Assembly (NCBI RefSeq): GCF_016741815.1
Contig: NZ_JAERRJ010000001.1
Location: 868,001 to 932,000 of the forward strand
Direction: 5' to 3'
Origin: Nocardia acididurans
GTDB taxonomy: Bacteria; Actinomycetota; Actinomycetes; Mycobacteriales; Mycobacteriaceae
Length of the DNA: 64,000 bases
Notes under the pieces: model-generated
Databases searched by the model: none
Told to the model about the DNA's origin: nothing
The model's input: only the letters and a program-made list of their open reading frames with translations
In this document: one piece after another, positions 24,933 to 33,426 of the stretch
How the letters are laid out: the number at the start of each line of letters is the position of its first letter
Numbering within the stretch: position 1 is the stretch's first letter
Made by a program: the position numbers and the translations under genes

Positions 24933-26087
24933 TCAATTCGGTATTTGGCGGCCAACTTTCAGGGTATAGGCCAGTGCGGCCGCCGCGGTGAGAGCGAGCA
25001 GGAGATAGCCGAGCGTGTAGTCGCCGCGCGAGCTGTAGACCAGGCCCATGACGAGCGGCGGGAAGTAGCCGCCGAGTCCGCCGGCCGCGCCGACGAGACC
25101 GGTGACCGTGCCGACGCGGGCGGGTTCCACCAGCTTGGCGATGAGGGCGAAGACGCCGCCGGTGCCGAGGCCGAGGAAGAAAGCCATGAGTACCAGGCTG
25201 ATTCCGGCCGGGAATTCGGCGGGCGGTTCGAAGCCGAGCACCACGGCCATGAGGGCGGTGCCCGCGAAGGCGATGGTGAGCACCCGCACCGGGCCGATCT
25301 TGTCGGACAGGATGCCGCCGATGGGCCGGGCGAGCACGCCCGCGATGGAGAAGCCCGCGGTGCGCAGTCCGGCGTCGGACTGCGCGAATTCGTAGACGTT
25401 GCGCAGCACGGTGGGCAGGTAGGTGGAGAAGGCGACGAAGCCGCCGAAGGCGACCGCGTACAGCAGCGACCCCTGCCAGGTGGCCTTGAGTTTCAGCGCG
25501 TCCTTGATGCGCGGCAGCGCCGGTTCGGTAGCGGGGGTCCAGCCGGGTGCGTTGCGCGCGAACATGTACACGACCACGCCCACGATCGCGAGCGCCACGG
25601 CCATGAGGATATGGGTCTGCGCGCGCCCGAGGTGGTCCACGAGTCGCGGGGTGAGCAGTGCGGACAGTGCGGTGCCGCCCATGCCCGCGCCGAAGACGCC
25701 GGTGGCGAAGCCGCGCTTGGCGGGTTCGTACCAGCCGTTCACGAACGGGATGCCGACCGCGAAGGAGGTGCCCGCGATGCCCAGGAAGAAGCCCCAGAAG
25801 ATCAGCGCGCCAAAGGAATTCGACCAGCCGACCATCAGTGTCGGGATGATCGAGAGGAAGCAGATGACGGCGAACATGAGCCGTCCGCCGAATTTGTCGG
25901 TGAGCACGCCGGCCGGGATGCGGCCGAGCGAGCCGACCAGGACCGGGGTGGCGATGAGCAGGGAGGCCTGTCCGGGGGAGAGGTTCAGGTCATCGGTGTA
26001 GCTACTCGATAGCGGACCGATGAGGTTCCACGCCCAGAAGGTGAGCGCGAAGGCCAGTGTAGCGAGCGTCAGATTTCTCGCATTCAT
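24933..26087 (-). CDS. NarK/NNP-type MFS transporter
   Basis: 384 aa, 12 predicted helices. It resembles nitrate/nitrite porters: FWAWNLIGPLSSSY in helix 1, AGVLTDKFGGRLMFAVIC as motif A, and Gly-rich signature segments TGVFGAGMGGTALSA and GLVGAAGGLGGYFPPLVMG. Nitrate or nitrite transport is the family expectation, but no nitrate reductase genes are near and it stands directly ahead of lutABC, so lactate or another small anion is possible. AAAAGGG lies almost touching the ATG at 26087, an unusually short spacing. Confidence 0.78.
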   Translation of the reverse strand: MNARNLTLATLAFALTFWAWNLIGPLSSSYTDDLNLSPGQASLLIATPVLVGSLGRIPAGVLTDKFGGRLMFAVICFLSIIPTLMVGWSNSFGALIFWGFFLGIAGTSFAVGIPFVNGWYEPAKRGFATGVFGAGMGGTALSALLTPRLVDHLGRAQTHILMAVALAIVGVVVYMFARNAPGWTPATEPALPRIKDALKLKATWQGSLLYAVAFGGFVAFSTYLPTVLRNVYEFAQSDAGLRTAGFSIAGVLARPIGGILSDKIGPVRVLTIAFAGTALMAVVLGFEPPAEFPAGISLVLMAFFLGLGTGGVFALIAKLVEPARVGTVTGLVGAAGGLGGYFPPLVMGLVYSSRGDYTLGYLLLALTAAAALAYTLKVGRQIPN

Positions 26088-26219
26088 CCCTTTTGTCTAA
26101 CAGATGAGCAGGTAGAAGGCGCTAAATTGGGCCAATTCGGCGCGCCTTGCGAGCCTGCGGGAGATTGCCCCTCCACCGTGTCTGCTGTCAGATTGCGGAG
26201 GAATTCCGAGGAGGAGCAT

Positions 26220-27851
26220 GTGAAGGTGTGGCGATCCCGCCGGTGCCGTGCGGCCCTGCTGCCGGCCCTGCTGGGTGCGATCGCGGTGTGCCCGATTCCA
26301 GCCCAGGCCGAACCCCTGTCCGACCTACCCCTGATCATCGATGTCAGCACCCCGCCGGACGGCCTGTGCGAGGGCCCGCTACGCGGCACCACCGCGGTCT
26401 GGTACCCGGCCGGCGTGCCCGCGCAGGCCGAGGTGGAGTGGCGGATACTGGCCGGTGAGCAGCCGATTCGGTCCGGGATCACACCGGTCACCACCGATGT
26501 GGTGACCGTCGGGTTCGACCTACGCCAGGACGAGCTACCCGCGGACGGCCTGCTACGCGTGGACGCCCGCTCCCGAGTGCCCGGCGGCACGGTCGGCGAG
26601 TTCGGCCGGGCCTGGAAATTCCGGGTGAGCCGGGATTGCCGCCCGCTGCACGTGGTGTCGGTCGGCGACTCGGTGCTGTGGGGTCAGCGGCTCGACGACG
26701 ACCGCAGTTTCGCCCAGCTGACCGCCGAGGCCCTGGGCGAGCAAACCGGCCGCGGCGCGCAGGTGCACGACTACTCGGTGGCCGGCGCGGTCCTGGACGC
26801 TCCCGGCCTGCCCGCCGCCAATGACGACACGCGCTGCCCGGCCGCTGCGGCCCCGGCCGACGGCGAGGACCTCACCGATCCGAGCGCGCTCGCCGACCGC
26901 ACCCCGGATGTGTTCTGCCAGCTGGCACAGGCCGCCACCGAGGCCGAACACGGCGGCTACCCCATCGATCTGGTGCTCATGAACGGCTGCATCAACGATC
27001 TGGACCCCTTCCTGGGCATCCCCGTCGGCGTCACTCCCGGCACCGCCGAGCTGTCGGAGGCCGTGCGGCGGGAGTGCGCGGGCATCGGGGCCGAACCGGA
27101 GAATCCGGCGGCGAACGTGCCGTACTTCAGCAGCGCCAAATCCGGCTATGGCGGCCGCGGCATCCAAGCCGCCATCGAGCGGGCGCACGCCCTCGCCGGG
27201 GGTCCGAAAGTACTGGTGGCCAACTACTTCGACGGATCCGACGTGGAGGGTATGCCGGACGGGCTGCGCCAGCGCTGGTCGGAGTTCGTGCGGGTCTCGG
27301 CGGAGGTGTTCCGGCAGGCCGCGACCCAGGCCAACGCGGTCGCCGGAACCGCCTACGCCGTTTCCGCCGACGGCCTGTTCGATCAGGGCGCGAGCGGGAA
27401 GCCGGTCTCCTGGATGCATCCGCTCGGCGACGAGACCTCCTCGCTGCGCGTGCTCACCTGCGGGCACGCGGCCACGGTGCGAGCCCAGTGCCACGGCGTC
27501 ACGGGGGAACCGCCGAATGCCCGGGAGGCCGAGCGCTTCGCCGATACCTTCCTGCTGAATCCGGTCGTCCGCGAGTGGTTCGGCGACGGCGGCTCCCCGG
27601 GGACGGGTTTCACCGCCTCCCGCACCACGGGTCCGTCCGGGCTGACGGTGCATTTCGACGCCTCGCAGGCGGGCGGCGGCATTCGGGAATACGAGTGGTT
27701 CTTCGGTGACGGCGGGCATCTGGCCGCCTCCGGCCCGCACGCCTCGCACACCTACACGGCCGGTGGCCCGCATCTGCCGCGTCTGCTGGTCACGGATATG
27801 ACCGGCCATCGCCGCCTGTACGAGCTGGACCACCCGGTCATGATCGGCTGA
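26220..27851 (+). CDS. Secreted SGNH/GDSL-type hydrolase with C-terminal PKD domain
   Basis: 543 aa. Signal peptide MKVWRSRRCRAALLPALLGA with PAQA cleavage region; a beta-rich N-terminal part (35-140); an SGNH hydrolase core with VVSVGDSVLWG (about 145-155), GCIND as the block III Asn, and a C-terminal His in SWMHPLGDE; then a PKD-like domain (EYEWFFGDGG, ASHTYTAGG) near the end. The GTG start at 26220 follows GAGGAGGA; the ORF extension to 26127 has no signal-peptide logic. A secreted esterase or lipase acting at the cell surface is likely; substrate unknown. Confidence 0.8.
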   Translation: MKVWRSRRCRAALLPALLGAIAVCPIPAQAEPLSDLPLIIDVSTPPDGLCEGPLRGTTAVWYPAGVPAQAEVEWRILAGEQPIRSGITPVTTDVVTVGFDLRQDELPADGLLRVDARSRVPGGTVGEFGRAWKFRVSRDCRPLHVVSVGDSVLWGQRLDDDRSFAQLTAEALGEQTGRGAQVHDYSVAGAVLDAPGLPAANDDTRCPAAAAPADGEDLTDPSALADRTPDVFCQLAQAATEAEHGGYPIDLVLMNGCINDLDPFLGIPVGVTPGTAELSEAVRRECAGIGAEPENPAANVPYFSSAKSGYGGRGIQAAIERAHALAGGPKVLVANYFDGSDVEGMPDGLRQRWSEFVRVSAEVFRQAATQANAVAGTAYAVSADGLFDQGASGKPVSWMHPLGDETSSLRVLTCGHAATVRAQCHGVTGEPPNAREAERFADTFLLNPVVREWFGDGGSPGTGFTASRTTGPSGLTVHFDASQAGGGIREYEWFFGDGGHLAASGPHASHTYTAGGPHLPRLLVTDMTGHRRLYELDHPVMIG

Positions 27852-27869
27852 TATCGGCCACAACGAGAT

Positions 27870-27902
27870 CCGCCCCCGGTCGAAGGATTCGGCCGGGGGC
27901 GG
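27870..27902. terminator. Hairpin between hydrolase and GMC oxidoreductase genes
   Basis: Perfect 10-bp arms CCGCCCCCGG (27870-27879) / CCGGGGGCGG (27893-27902), 13-base loop, 18 bases after the hydrolase stop; the GMC gene ends convergently at 28074. No T run. The rest of this 222-base gap holds nothing recognisable. Confidence 0.6.
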
Positions 27903-28073
27903 CGACGGTGCCCGGGGTGGCAAGGGAAGTTGGAGCTGGCCCGGACACCGTGGTTCTCGCGACGTGACAACTGATTTCGTGCGTTGGGGGTAACTCACCG
28001 GGTACGACCGAAATAGGTTGTGCACGATACCGCCGGCACGCGTGCACAACCGGTGACGGCGCTCAGCTGGGCG

Positions 28074-29720
28074 CTAAAGGCTCGGAGAGGCGGACAAGAA
28101 CTCGGCGCACTTCTCGCCGATCAGGTAGCTCGGCGCGTTGGTGTTGCCGCCGGTGATGCTCGGCATGATGGACGCGTCCGCGACGCGCAGGCCCTCGATG
28201 CCGTTCACCTTCAGCGTCGGATCCACCACGGAGCGCTCGTCGGTGCCCATGCGGCAGGTGCCGACCGGGTGGTAGATGGAGTGCACGCGGTTGGGCAGCT
28301 CCCGCCGCAGCGCGGTCTCGTCGCTGTAATCGGTTCCGGGGAAGAAGTTTTCGATGACATCGCCCGCGATGCTCTTGTGCGCCATGACTTCCCGGATCAT
28401 CTTGATGCCCTCGACCAGGAATTCGGTATCCCACGGGTCGGTGAGGTAGCCCGGGTCGATGAGCGGCGAGGCGAACGGGTCGGCCGAGGCCAGCCGCAGT
28501 TCGCCGCGGCTCTTCGGGTAGATGAGCGAGGGCATGATGGTGAGCGCGGGCCGCCGGTCCACCAGGTGCAGCTTGTCGGCGTCCTGGTTGGGCGTCGGGT
28601 AGCTCCACGGCAGGGTGTGGATCTGCATGTCGGGGTGTGCGCCCTCGGCGAACTTGGTCTTGACGAAGCCCGCGGCCTCGAAGACCGTGCGGCCCATCCA
28701 CGAGCTGCCCGGGTTGCGCAGCTCACGCAGGATGCCGCGCGCGAAGTAGGTCGGGATGCCGCGGTGGATGGCCTTCTTCGACACGAAGGTCATGGGCACG
28801 AAAAGATGATCGTGCAGGTTCTGGCCGACCGGCAGATCCGCGTGCACGTCCAGGCCGAGTTCGCGCAGGTGCGCGGCCGGGCCGATGCCCGAGAGCATGA
28901 GGATCTGCGGCGAGCCGACGACACCGCCGGAGACGATGACCTCCTTGGCGGCGCGAATGATCCGGCGGCCGCCCTTCTCCGCGATCTCGACGCCGGTGGC
29001 CCGGCCCTTCTCGATCACCACGCGGGTGACGTGCGCGTTGGTCAGCACCTTCAGGCCCGAGTTCGGGCGCTCGGTGATGAAGGCGCGGGAAGAGCTGTAG
29101 CGCAGCCCGTTTCGCACGCTCTGCTGGAAGACGGAGATGCCCTCCTGCGATTCGCCGTTGTAGTCGTCGATGATCGGCGTGCCGAGCACCTCGGAGGCGG
29201 TCTTCATGAACTGCTGGGTGATCGGCGTCAGTTCCTGCTGCCGGGTCACCTGCACCGGGCCGCCCGCGCCGCGGTATTCGCTGGCGCCGCCCTCCCAGTT
29301 CTCCAGGTTCTTGTAGGAGGGCAGGACGTCGTCGTAGCTCCAGCCCTTGCAGCCCTCGGCGGCCCAGGAGTCGAAGTTGGCGCGGTTGCCGCGCACGTAG
29401 AGCATGCCGTTGACGGAGCTGGAGCCGCCGAGCACCTTGCCGCGCGTCATGGGGATGAGGCGGTCGTTGGCGTGCTTCTGCGGGGTGGAGAACTGCTTCC
29501 AGGTCACGCGCTTCTTCAGCTGCGGGACCGTGTGCACCATGGTGATCATGCCGGGGCTGGTGACCAGTCGCGTGTCGTCCTTGCGCCCGGCTTCCAACAG
29601 GATGACGCTCGCGCCGCGCTCGGCGAGGCGGCCCGCCACCACGGCCCCGGCGCTACCCGCGCCTACGACGACGTAATCGGCTTCGGTTGCGGCGTCCGCG
29701 GAGCGCGGCGAAGCGGTCAT
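28074..29720 (-). CDS. GMC-family FAD oxidoreductase (choline-dehydrogenase-like)
   Basis: 548 aa. FAD motif DYVVVGAGSAGAVVAGRLAE with VILLEAG; GMC signature 1 region GKVLGGSSSVNGMLYVRGNR; signature 2 region GSPQILMLSGIGP; C-terminal active-site His in RVHSIYHPVGTCRMG and the GGNTNAP segment. It oxidises an alcohol; from its setting, a sterol- or isoprenoid-derived alcohol is plausible but not proven. A perfect KstR-type box lies 38 bases upstream of the ATG, and the gene diverges from a CYP125-like P450. Confidence 0.88.
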   Translation of the reverse strand: MTASPRSADAATEADYVVVGAGSAGAVVAGRLAERGASVILLEAGRKDDTRLVTSPGMITMVHTVPQLKKRVTWKQFSTPQKHANDRLIPMTRGKVLGGSSSVNGMLYVRGNRANFDSWAAEGCKGWSYDDVLPSYKNLENWEGGASEYRGAGGPVQVTRQQELTPITQQFMKTASEVLGTPIIDDYNGESQEGISVFQQSVRNGLRYSSSRAFITERPNSGLKVLTNAHVTRVVIEKGRATGVEIAEKGGRRIIRAAKEVIVSGGVVGSPQILMLSGIGPAAHLRELGLDVHADLPVGQNLHDHLFVPMTFVSKKAIHRGIPTYFARGILRELRNPGSSWMGRTVFEAAGFVKTKFAEGAHPDMQIHTLPWSYPTPNQDADKLHLVDRRPALTIMPSLIYPKSRGELRLASADPFASPLIDPGYLTDPWDTEFLVEGIKMIREVMAHKSIAGDVIENFFPGTDYSDETALRRELPNRVHSIYHPVGTCRMGTDERSVVDPTLKVNGIEGLRVADASIMPSITGGNTNAPSYLIGEKCAEFLSASPSL

Positions 29721-29757
29721 GTTCGTTACCTATCCTCTGGTGTGCCTGGAGTCACTG

Positions 29758-29771
29758 TAGAACAAGTTCTA
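29758..29771. promoter_or_regulatory. KstR-type operator (TAGAACAAGTTCTA)
   Basis: Perfect 14-bp palindrome apart from its two central bases, fitting TNNAACNNGTTNNA, the known KstR consensus for cholesterol-catabolism promoters. It is placed to control the GMC oxidoreductase gene. Confidence 0.8.
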
Positions 29772-29872
29772 GTCTGTGCACACTAGGGATGTCCCGCCGG
29801 AGTATCAAGATCGACTTAAGCGCACCGTTTCGAAACCGTGGTCCCGCACGTCGCGGCGTGGTTGAATCGACG

Positions 29873-29886
29873 TGAAACACGTTCCA
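29873..29886. promoter_or_regulatory. KstR-type operator (TGAAACACGTTCCA)
   Basis: Matches TNNAACNNGTTNNA at every fixed position, 39 bases upstream of the CYP125-like gene. It is the second box in this divergent promoter region. Confidence 0.72.
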
Positions 29887-29925
29887 GATCCGTGATCACA
29901 GCGGCTGTCTGCCCCAGGAGGAACA

Positions 29926-31155
29926 GTGTCTGTTCCGTCACTGCCCACCGGATTCGATTTCACAGACGCGGCCCTGTGGGCGCAGCGCAGCCCGGTCGAG
30001 GAATTCGCCGCCCTGCGCCGCACCGCACCCGTCTGGTGGAATGCGCAGACGCCCGAACAGGCCGCGCCCTTCACCGACGGCGGATACTGGGCGATCACCA
30101 GACACGAAGACGTGAAAGAGGTTTCGCGGCGAGCCGACCTCTGGTCCTCGCACGCCAAAGGCTCCATCATCCGAATGCGCAGCGACGCCACCGCCGAACA
30201 GCTGGAGCTGACCCGCGACGCGCTGCTGGTGAATATGGATCCGCCCAAGCACACCAAGGTGCGCCGCATCGTCTCCAAGGGATTCACGCCGCGCGCGGTC
30301 GAGGGGCTGCGCAAGGCGCTCACCGAACGCGCCGCCGCCATTGTCGCCGAGGCGAAAGCGAGCGGCGGCGGGGATTTCGTGCAGCAGGTGGCCTGCGAAT
30401 TACCGCTGCAGGCCATCGCGGAACTGCTCGGCGTGCCGCAGGACGACCGGCACAAACTCTTCAACTGGTCGAATCAGCTGCTCAACTACGATGATCCGGA
30501 ATTCGGCGACTCCATGCAGGCCAATGTCGAATTGCTCGGCTACGCCTACAACATGGCCGAGCAGCGGCGGGCCTGCCCGGTCGACGATATCGTCACCCAG
30601 CTGGTCACCGCCGATATCGACGGGGAGGCCCTGGGTTCCGACGAATTCGGGTTCTTCGTCATCCTGCTGGCGGTCGCCGGCAACGAGACCACGCGCAATG
30701 CCATCACGCACGGCATGAAAGCCTTCGTCGACAATCCGGAGCAGTGGGAGCTGTATCGGGACCGGCGGCCGCGCACCGCGCCCGACGAGATCGTGCGGTG
30801 GGCCACGCCGGTCACGGCATTTCAGCGAACGGCCATGGCGGACACCGAACTCGGCGGGCAGGCCATTGCCGCGGGCGACCGGGTAGGGCTGTTCTACTGT
30901 TCCGCCAATTTCGACGAGACGGTGTTCGACGATCCGTTCCGATTCGATGTGCTGCGTGATCCCAATCCGCACGTCGGGTTCGGCGGTACCGGCAATCACT
31001 TCTGTGTGGGCGCGAACCTGGCGCGGCTGGAAATCGACCTCATGTTCAACGCCATCGCCGATGCCATGCCGACACTCACCGAGGTCGCGCCGCCGGAGCG
31101 GTTGCGGCACGGCTGGATCAACGGGATCAAACACTGGCAGGTGCGGTACAGCTGA
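29926..31155 (+). CDS. cyp125: Cytochrome P450, CYP125 family (steroid C26/C27 monooxygenase type)
   Basis: 409 aa. It begins PSLPTGFDFTDAALWAQRSP and shares, from memory, long near-identical stretches with M. tuberculosis CYP125A1: RRIVSKGFTPRAV, FVQQVACELPLQAIAELLGV, VDDIVTQL, EIVRWATPVTAFQRTA and the end LRHGWINGIKHWQV. I-helix LAVAGNETTRN; haem loop GFGGTGNHFCVGANLA with Cys360. CYP125 enzymes oxidise the terminal methyl of cholesterol and cholest-4-en-3-one side chains to start side-chain degradation. A KstR-type box lies just upstream, which supports the assignment. Confidence 0.87.
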   Translation: MSVPSLPTGFDFTDAALWAQRSPVEEFAALRRTAPVWWNAQTPEQAAPFTDGGYWAITRHEDVKEVSRRADLWSSHAKGSIIRMRSDATAEQLELTRDALLVNMDPPKHTKVRRIVSKGFTPRAVEGLRKALTERAAAIVAEAKASGGGDFVQQVACELPLQAIAELLGVPQDDRHKLFNWSNQLLNYDDPEFGDSMQANVELLGYAYNMAEQRRACPVDDIVTQLVTADIDGEALGSDEFGFFVILLAVAGNETTRNAITHGMKAFVDNPEQWELYRDRRPRTAPDEIVRWATPVTAFQRTAMADTELGGQAIAAGDRVGLFYCSANFDETVFDDPFRFDVLRDPNPHVGFGGTGNHFCVGANLARLEIDLMFNAIADAMPTLTEVAPPERLRHGWINGIKHWQVRYS

Positions 31156-31168
31156 TCCGGAAGCCGGC

Positions 31169-31182
31169 ACGAACTCGTTCTA
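31169..31182. promoter_or_regulatory. Possible KstR-like box before glutathione peroxidase
   Basis: ACGAACTCGTTCTA keeps AAC-NN-GTT and the terminal A; only the first base differs from TNNAACNNGTTNNA. It lies in the 38 bases between the P450 stop and the peroxidase start, so it could be chance. Confidence 0.35.
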
Positions 31183-31193
31183 CTATCCGTAGG

Positions 31194-31682
31194 GTGACGA
31201 ACCTTCGCGAAATTCCGCTGCGCACCCTGGACGACAAGCCCACCACGCTCGCCGAACTGGCCGGTGACAATGTGGTGCTGCTGGTGAACGTGGCCTCGAA
31301 ATGCGGTCTGACCCCGCAGTACGGCGGGCTGGTCGAACTGCAGCAGACCTACGGTCCGCGCGGCTTCACCGTGATCGGCGTGCCGTCCAACCAGTTCATG
31401 GGTCAGGAGCCCGGCACCGCCGAGGAGATCGCCGAATTCTGCTCGACCACCTACGGCGTGGACTTCCCGCTGCTGGAGAAGAGCGAGGTGAACGGCGAGG
31501 GCCGGATCCCGCTGTACCAGGAGCTGACCCAGGTCGCCGACGCCGCCGGCGAGGCCGGGGACGTGCAGTGGAACTTCGAGAAGTTCCTCATCGGGCGCGA
31601 CGGCACGGTGCTGAGCCGGATCCGGCCGCGCACCGAGCCCAAGGACCCGTCGGTGACGGCCGCGATCGAAGCCGCGCTGTAG
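31194..31682 (+). CDS. Glutathione peroxidase-type thiol peroxidase
   Basis: 162 aa, the usual length. Catalytic Cys37 in NVASKCGLTPQY, Gln67 in PSNQFMGQEPG, and the conserved WNFEKFLIGRDG. It has Cys, not selenocysteine, and actinobacteria lack glutathione, so it is probably a thioredoxin- or mycothiol-linked peroxidase for hydrogen or lipid peroxides. The GTG start at 31194 follows AGG. It ends 12 bases before the convergent CYP51 gene. Confidence 0.9.
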   Translation: MTNLREIPLRTLDDKPTTLAELAGDNVVLLVNVASKCGLTPQYGGLVELQQTYGPRGFTVIGVPSNQFMGQEPGTAEEIAEFCSTTYGVDFPLLEKSEVNGEGRIPLYQELTQVADAAGEAGDVQWNFEKFLIGRDGTVLSRIRPRTEPKDPSVTAAIEAAL

Positions 31683-31694
31683 GACGTTGTCGCG

Positions 31695-33047
31695 CTACCG
31701 GTTTCGCCGTCGGTAGCGCACCGCGCACGGCTGCTCGAGCTGCACGACCATCTTGGAGTGGTCGTTGCGGTAGCTCTCGGACGGCTGTGCGAGCTCGAAT
31801 TCCCAGTCGCGCAACAGGATCGAGAAGATCGCTTTCAGCTGCATGAGCGCGAAGGCCGCGCCGACGCAGCGGTGGCGGCCCGCGCCGAACGGGATCCAGG
31901 TCCAGCGATTGGCCAGATCGGCCTGATTCGGATCGAGGTAGCGGTCCGGGTCGAAGCGGTCGGGATCCGGGAAATCCTCCGGAATCCGGTTGGAGACCGC
32001 GGGTGTCGTGGCGACGAGATCGCCGGGGCCGATGCGGTGCCCGCACACCTCGAATTCGTCGCGGGCCACCCGCATCAGGATGATGAGCGGCGGATGCAGC
32101 CGCAGCACCTCCTTGAGCACCGCCTCCAGATTCGGAATCTGGCGCAGCGCATGGAAACTCACGTCCGCGCCGTCGGCGTAGAGGTCGTCCAGCTCGGTCA
32201 CGACCCGTTGCAGCACTGCGGGATTGCGCAGCAGTTCGATGATGGTCCAGGCCGCCGTGCCCGAGGTGGTGTGGTGCCCGGCGAACATCATGGAGATGAA
32301 GATGCCGGTGACCTCGCTGGCCGAGAATCTCGGATTGCCGTGTTCGTCGTGCACCGAGACCAGCACGTCCAGCATGTCCCGATCGTCCTTGCCCCGCGGC
32401 GGATTCGCGAGCCGCCCGGCCATGATGTGCCGGACCAGCTTCACCAGCTGCCATCGGGCCTCGTCGCGTCGCCGGAAGCTGTCGATGGGGGCGTAGGGGT
32501 CCACGTAGCAGTAGGCGTCGGTGCCGCGCTCCAGCTCGTGATAGAGGTGCGCGAACCGGTCGTCGAGCTCCTCGCGGAACTTCACTCCGATCAGGCAGGC
32601 CGAGGAGGTGTAGATGGTCAGCTCGGCGAAGAACTCGAGCAGGTCGATCTCGCCTTCGTCGCCCCAGCGCGCCAGCATCCGGTCCACCTCGCGTGCGATG
32701 GTGACCGCGTGCCCGCGCATCTGGTCGCCGCGCAGTGCGGTGTTGTGCAGCATCTCTTTTCGCCGTTCCGGCGGGGCGTCGAACACCACGCCCTCGCCGA
32801 AGATCGGCTTCATGAACGGGTAGGCGGCGGCCTGGTCGAGATCCTCGTCGCCCGCGCGGAAGAAGAACTCGTTGGCCTGCGCGCCGGACAGCAGGATGAC
32901 GTCCTTGTCCGCCAACCGGAATCGGCCCACATCCCCGCATTCGGTGCGCACCCGGTTCATGAGCCCGATCGGGTCGGTGCGGAATTCCTCCAGGTGGCCG
33001 TGCTCGTGTTCTCCTCCGGAGACCTGGCGTGGTTCGACCGTGGTCAT
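31695..33047 (-). CDS. cyp51: Sterol 14-alpha-demethylase, cytochrome P450 CYP51
   Basis: 450 aa, almost exactly the length of M. tuberculosis CYP51 (Rv0764c) and very similar throughout: VSGGEHEHGHLEEFRTDPIG, YPFMKPIFGEGVVFDA, I-helix MMFAGHHTTSGTAAW, EVLRLHPPLIILMRVA, haem loop WIPFGAGRHRCVGAAFALMQ. It removes the 14-alpha-methyl of sterols such as lanosterol or dihydrolanosterol in three oxidations; the natural bacterial substrate is unclear. ATG 33047 follows GGGAGG. Unusually it stands alone, away from its ferredoxin, but has the GACACGTGTC operator 41 bases upstream, shared with the CYP123/ferredoxin locus. Confidence 0.93.
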   Translation of the reverse strand: MTTVEPRQVSGGEHEHGHLEEFRTDPIGLMNRVRTECGDVGRFRLADKDVILLSGAQANEFFFRAGDEDLDQAAAYPFMKPIFGEGVVFDAPPERRKEMLHNTALRGDQMRGHAVTIAREVDRMLARWGDEGEIDLLEFFAELTIYTSSACLIGVKFREELDDRFAHLYHELERGTDAYCYVDPYAPIDSFRRRDEARWQLVKLVRHIMAGRLANPPRGKDDRDMLDVLVSVHDEHGNPRFSASEVTGIFISMMFAGHHTTSGTAAWTIIELLRNPAVLQRVVTELDDLYADGADVSFHALRQIPNLEAVLKEVLRLHPPLIILMRVARDEFEVCGHRIGPGDLVATTPAVSNRIPEDFPDPDRFDPDRYLDPNQADLANRWTWIPFGAGRHRCVGAAFALMQLKAIFSILLRDWEFELAQPSESYRNDHSKMVVQLEQPCAVRYRRRNR

Positions 33048-33087
33048 CGGAACACCTCCCGCAGCGCTGCTGAATCCATCCGTGATG

Positions 33088-33097
33088 GACACGTGTC
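33088..33097. promoter_or_regulatory. GACACGTGTC operator of cyp51
   Basis: Perfect 10-bp palindrome with partial outer symmetry (GGACACGTGTCTAG), 41 bases upstream of the cyp51 ATG. The same core occurs at 36336-36345 and, with one change, at 46016-46025 and 46141-46150. Confidence 0.78.
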
Positions 33098-33162
33098 TAG
33101 ACGGTAATACGGGAAGAGTGGCGCGACAAGACGCGTGGCGGAAAACCCTGTGCCGCAAGCGG

Positions 33163-33426
33163 TCAGTGCGGGCGGGGCGTGATCGCGATCAGCACCGGCC
33201 CCACGGGTGCGGTGCCGCACGAACCGGTGCTCGGGCAGGTGCCGCAGCCGTCCGAGGGGCAGCCGGAGCCGATCGCCTCGGTGGACAGCCTGCCGCGCCG
33301 CACCCAGTACTCGACCATCGAATCCACCTCGGCGCGAGACACTCCCACTCGCCGGGCCACATCGTCGAGCCGGACCCCGCCGCGCGCCGCGGTGATCTCC
33401 GCGAGCACCTGCCGCAGCGGGCTCAC
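33163..33426 (-). CDS. feoC: FeoC-like winged-helix protein with Cys cluster
   Basis: 87 aa. N-terminal winged helix (LRQVLAEITAARGGVRLDDV, GVSRAEVDSMVEYWVRRG) and a Cys-rich loop GCPSDGCGTCPSTGSC suited to an Fe-S cluster, as in FeoC. The GTG start at 33426 overlaps the feoB stop as GTGA. It probably tunes FeoB stability or activity, or acts as a small iron-sensing regulator. Confidence 0.82.
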   Translation of the reverse strand: MSPLRQVLAEITAARGGVRLDDVARRVGVSRAEVDSMVEYWVRRGRLSTEAIGSGCPSDGCGTCPSTGSCGTAPVGPVLIAITPRPH

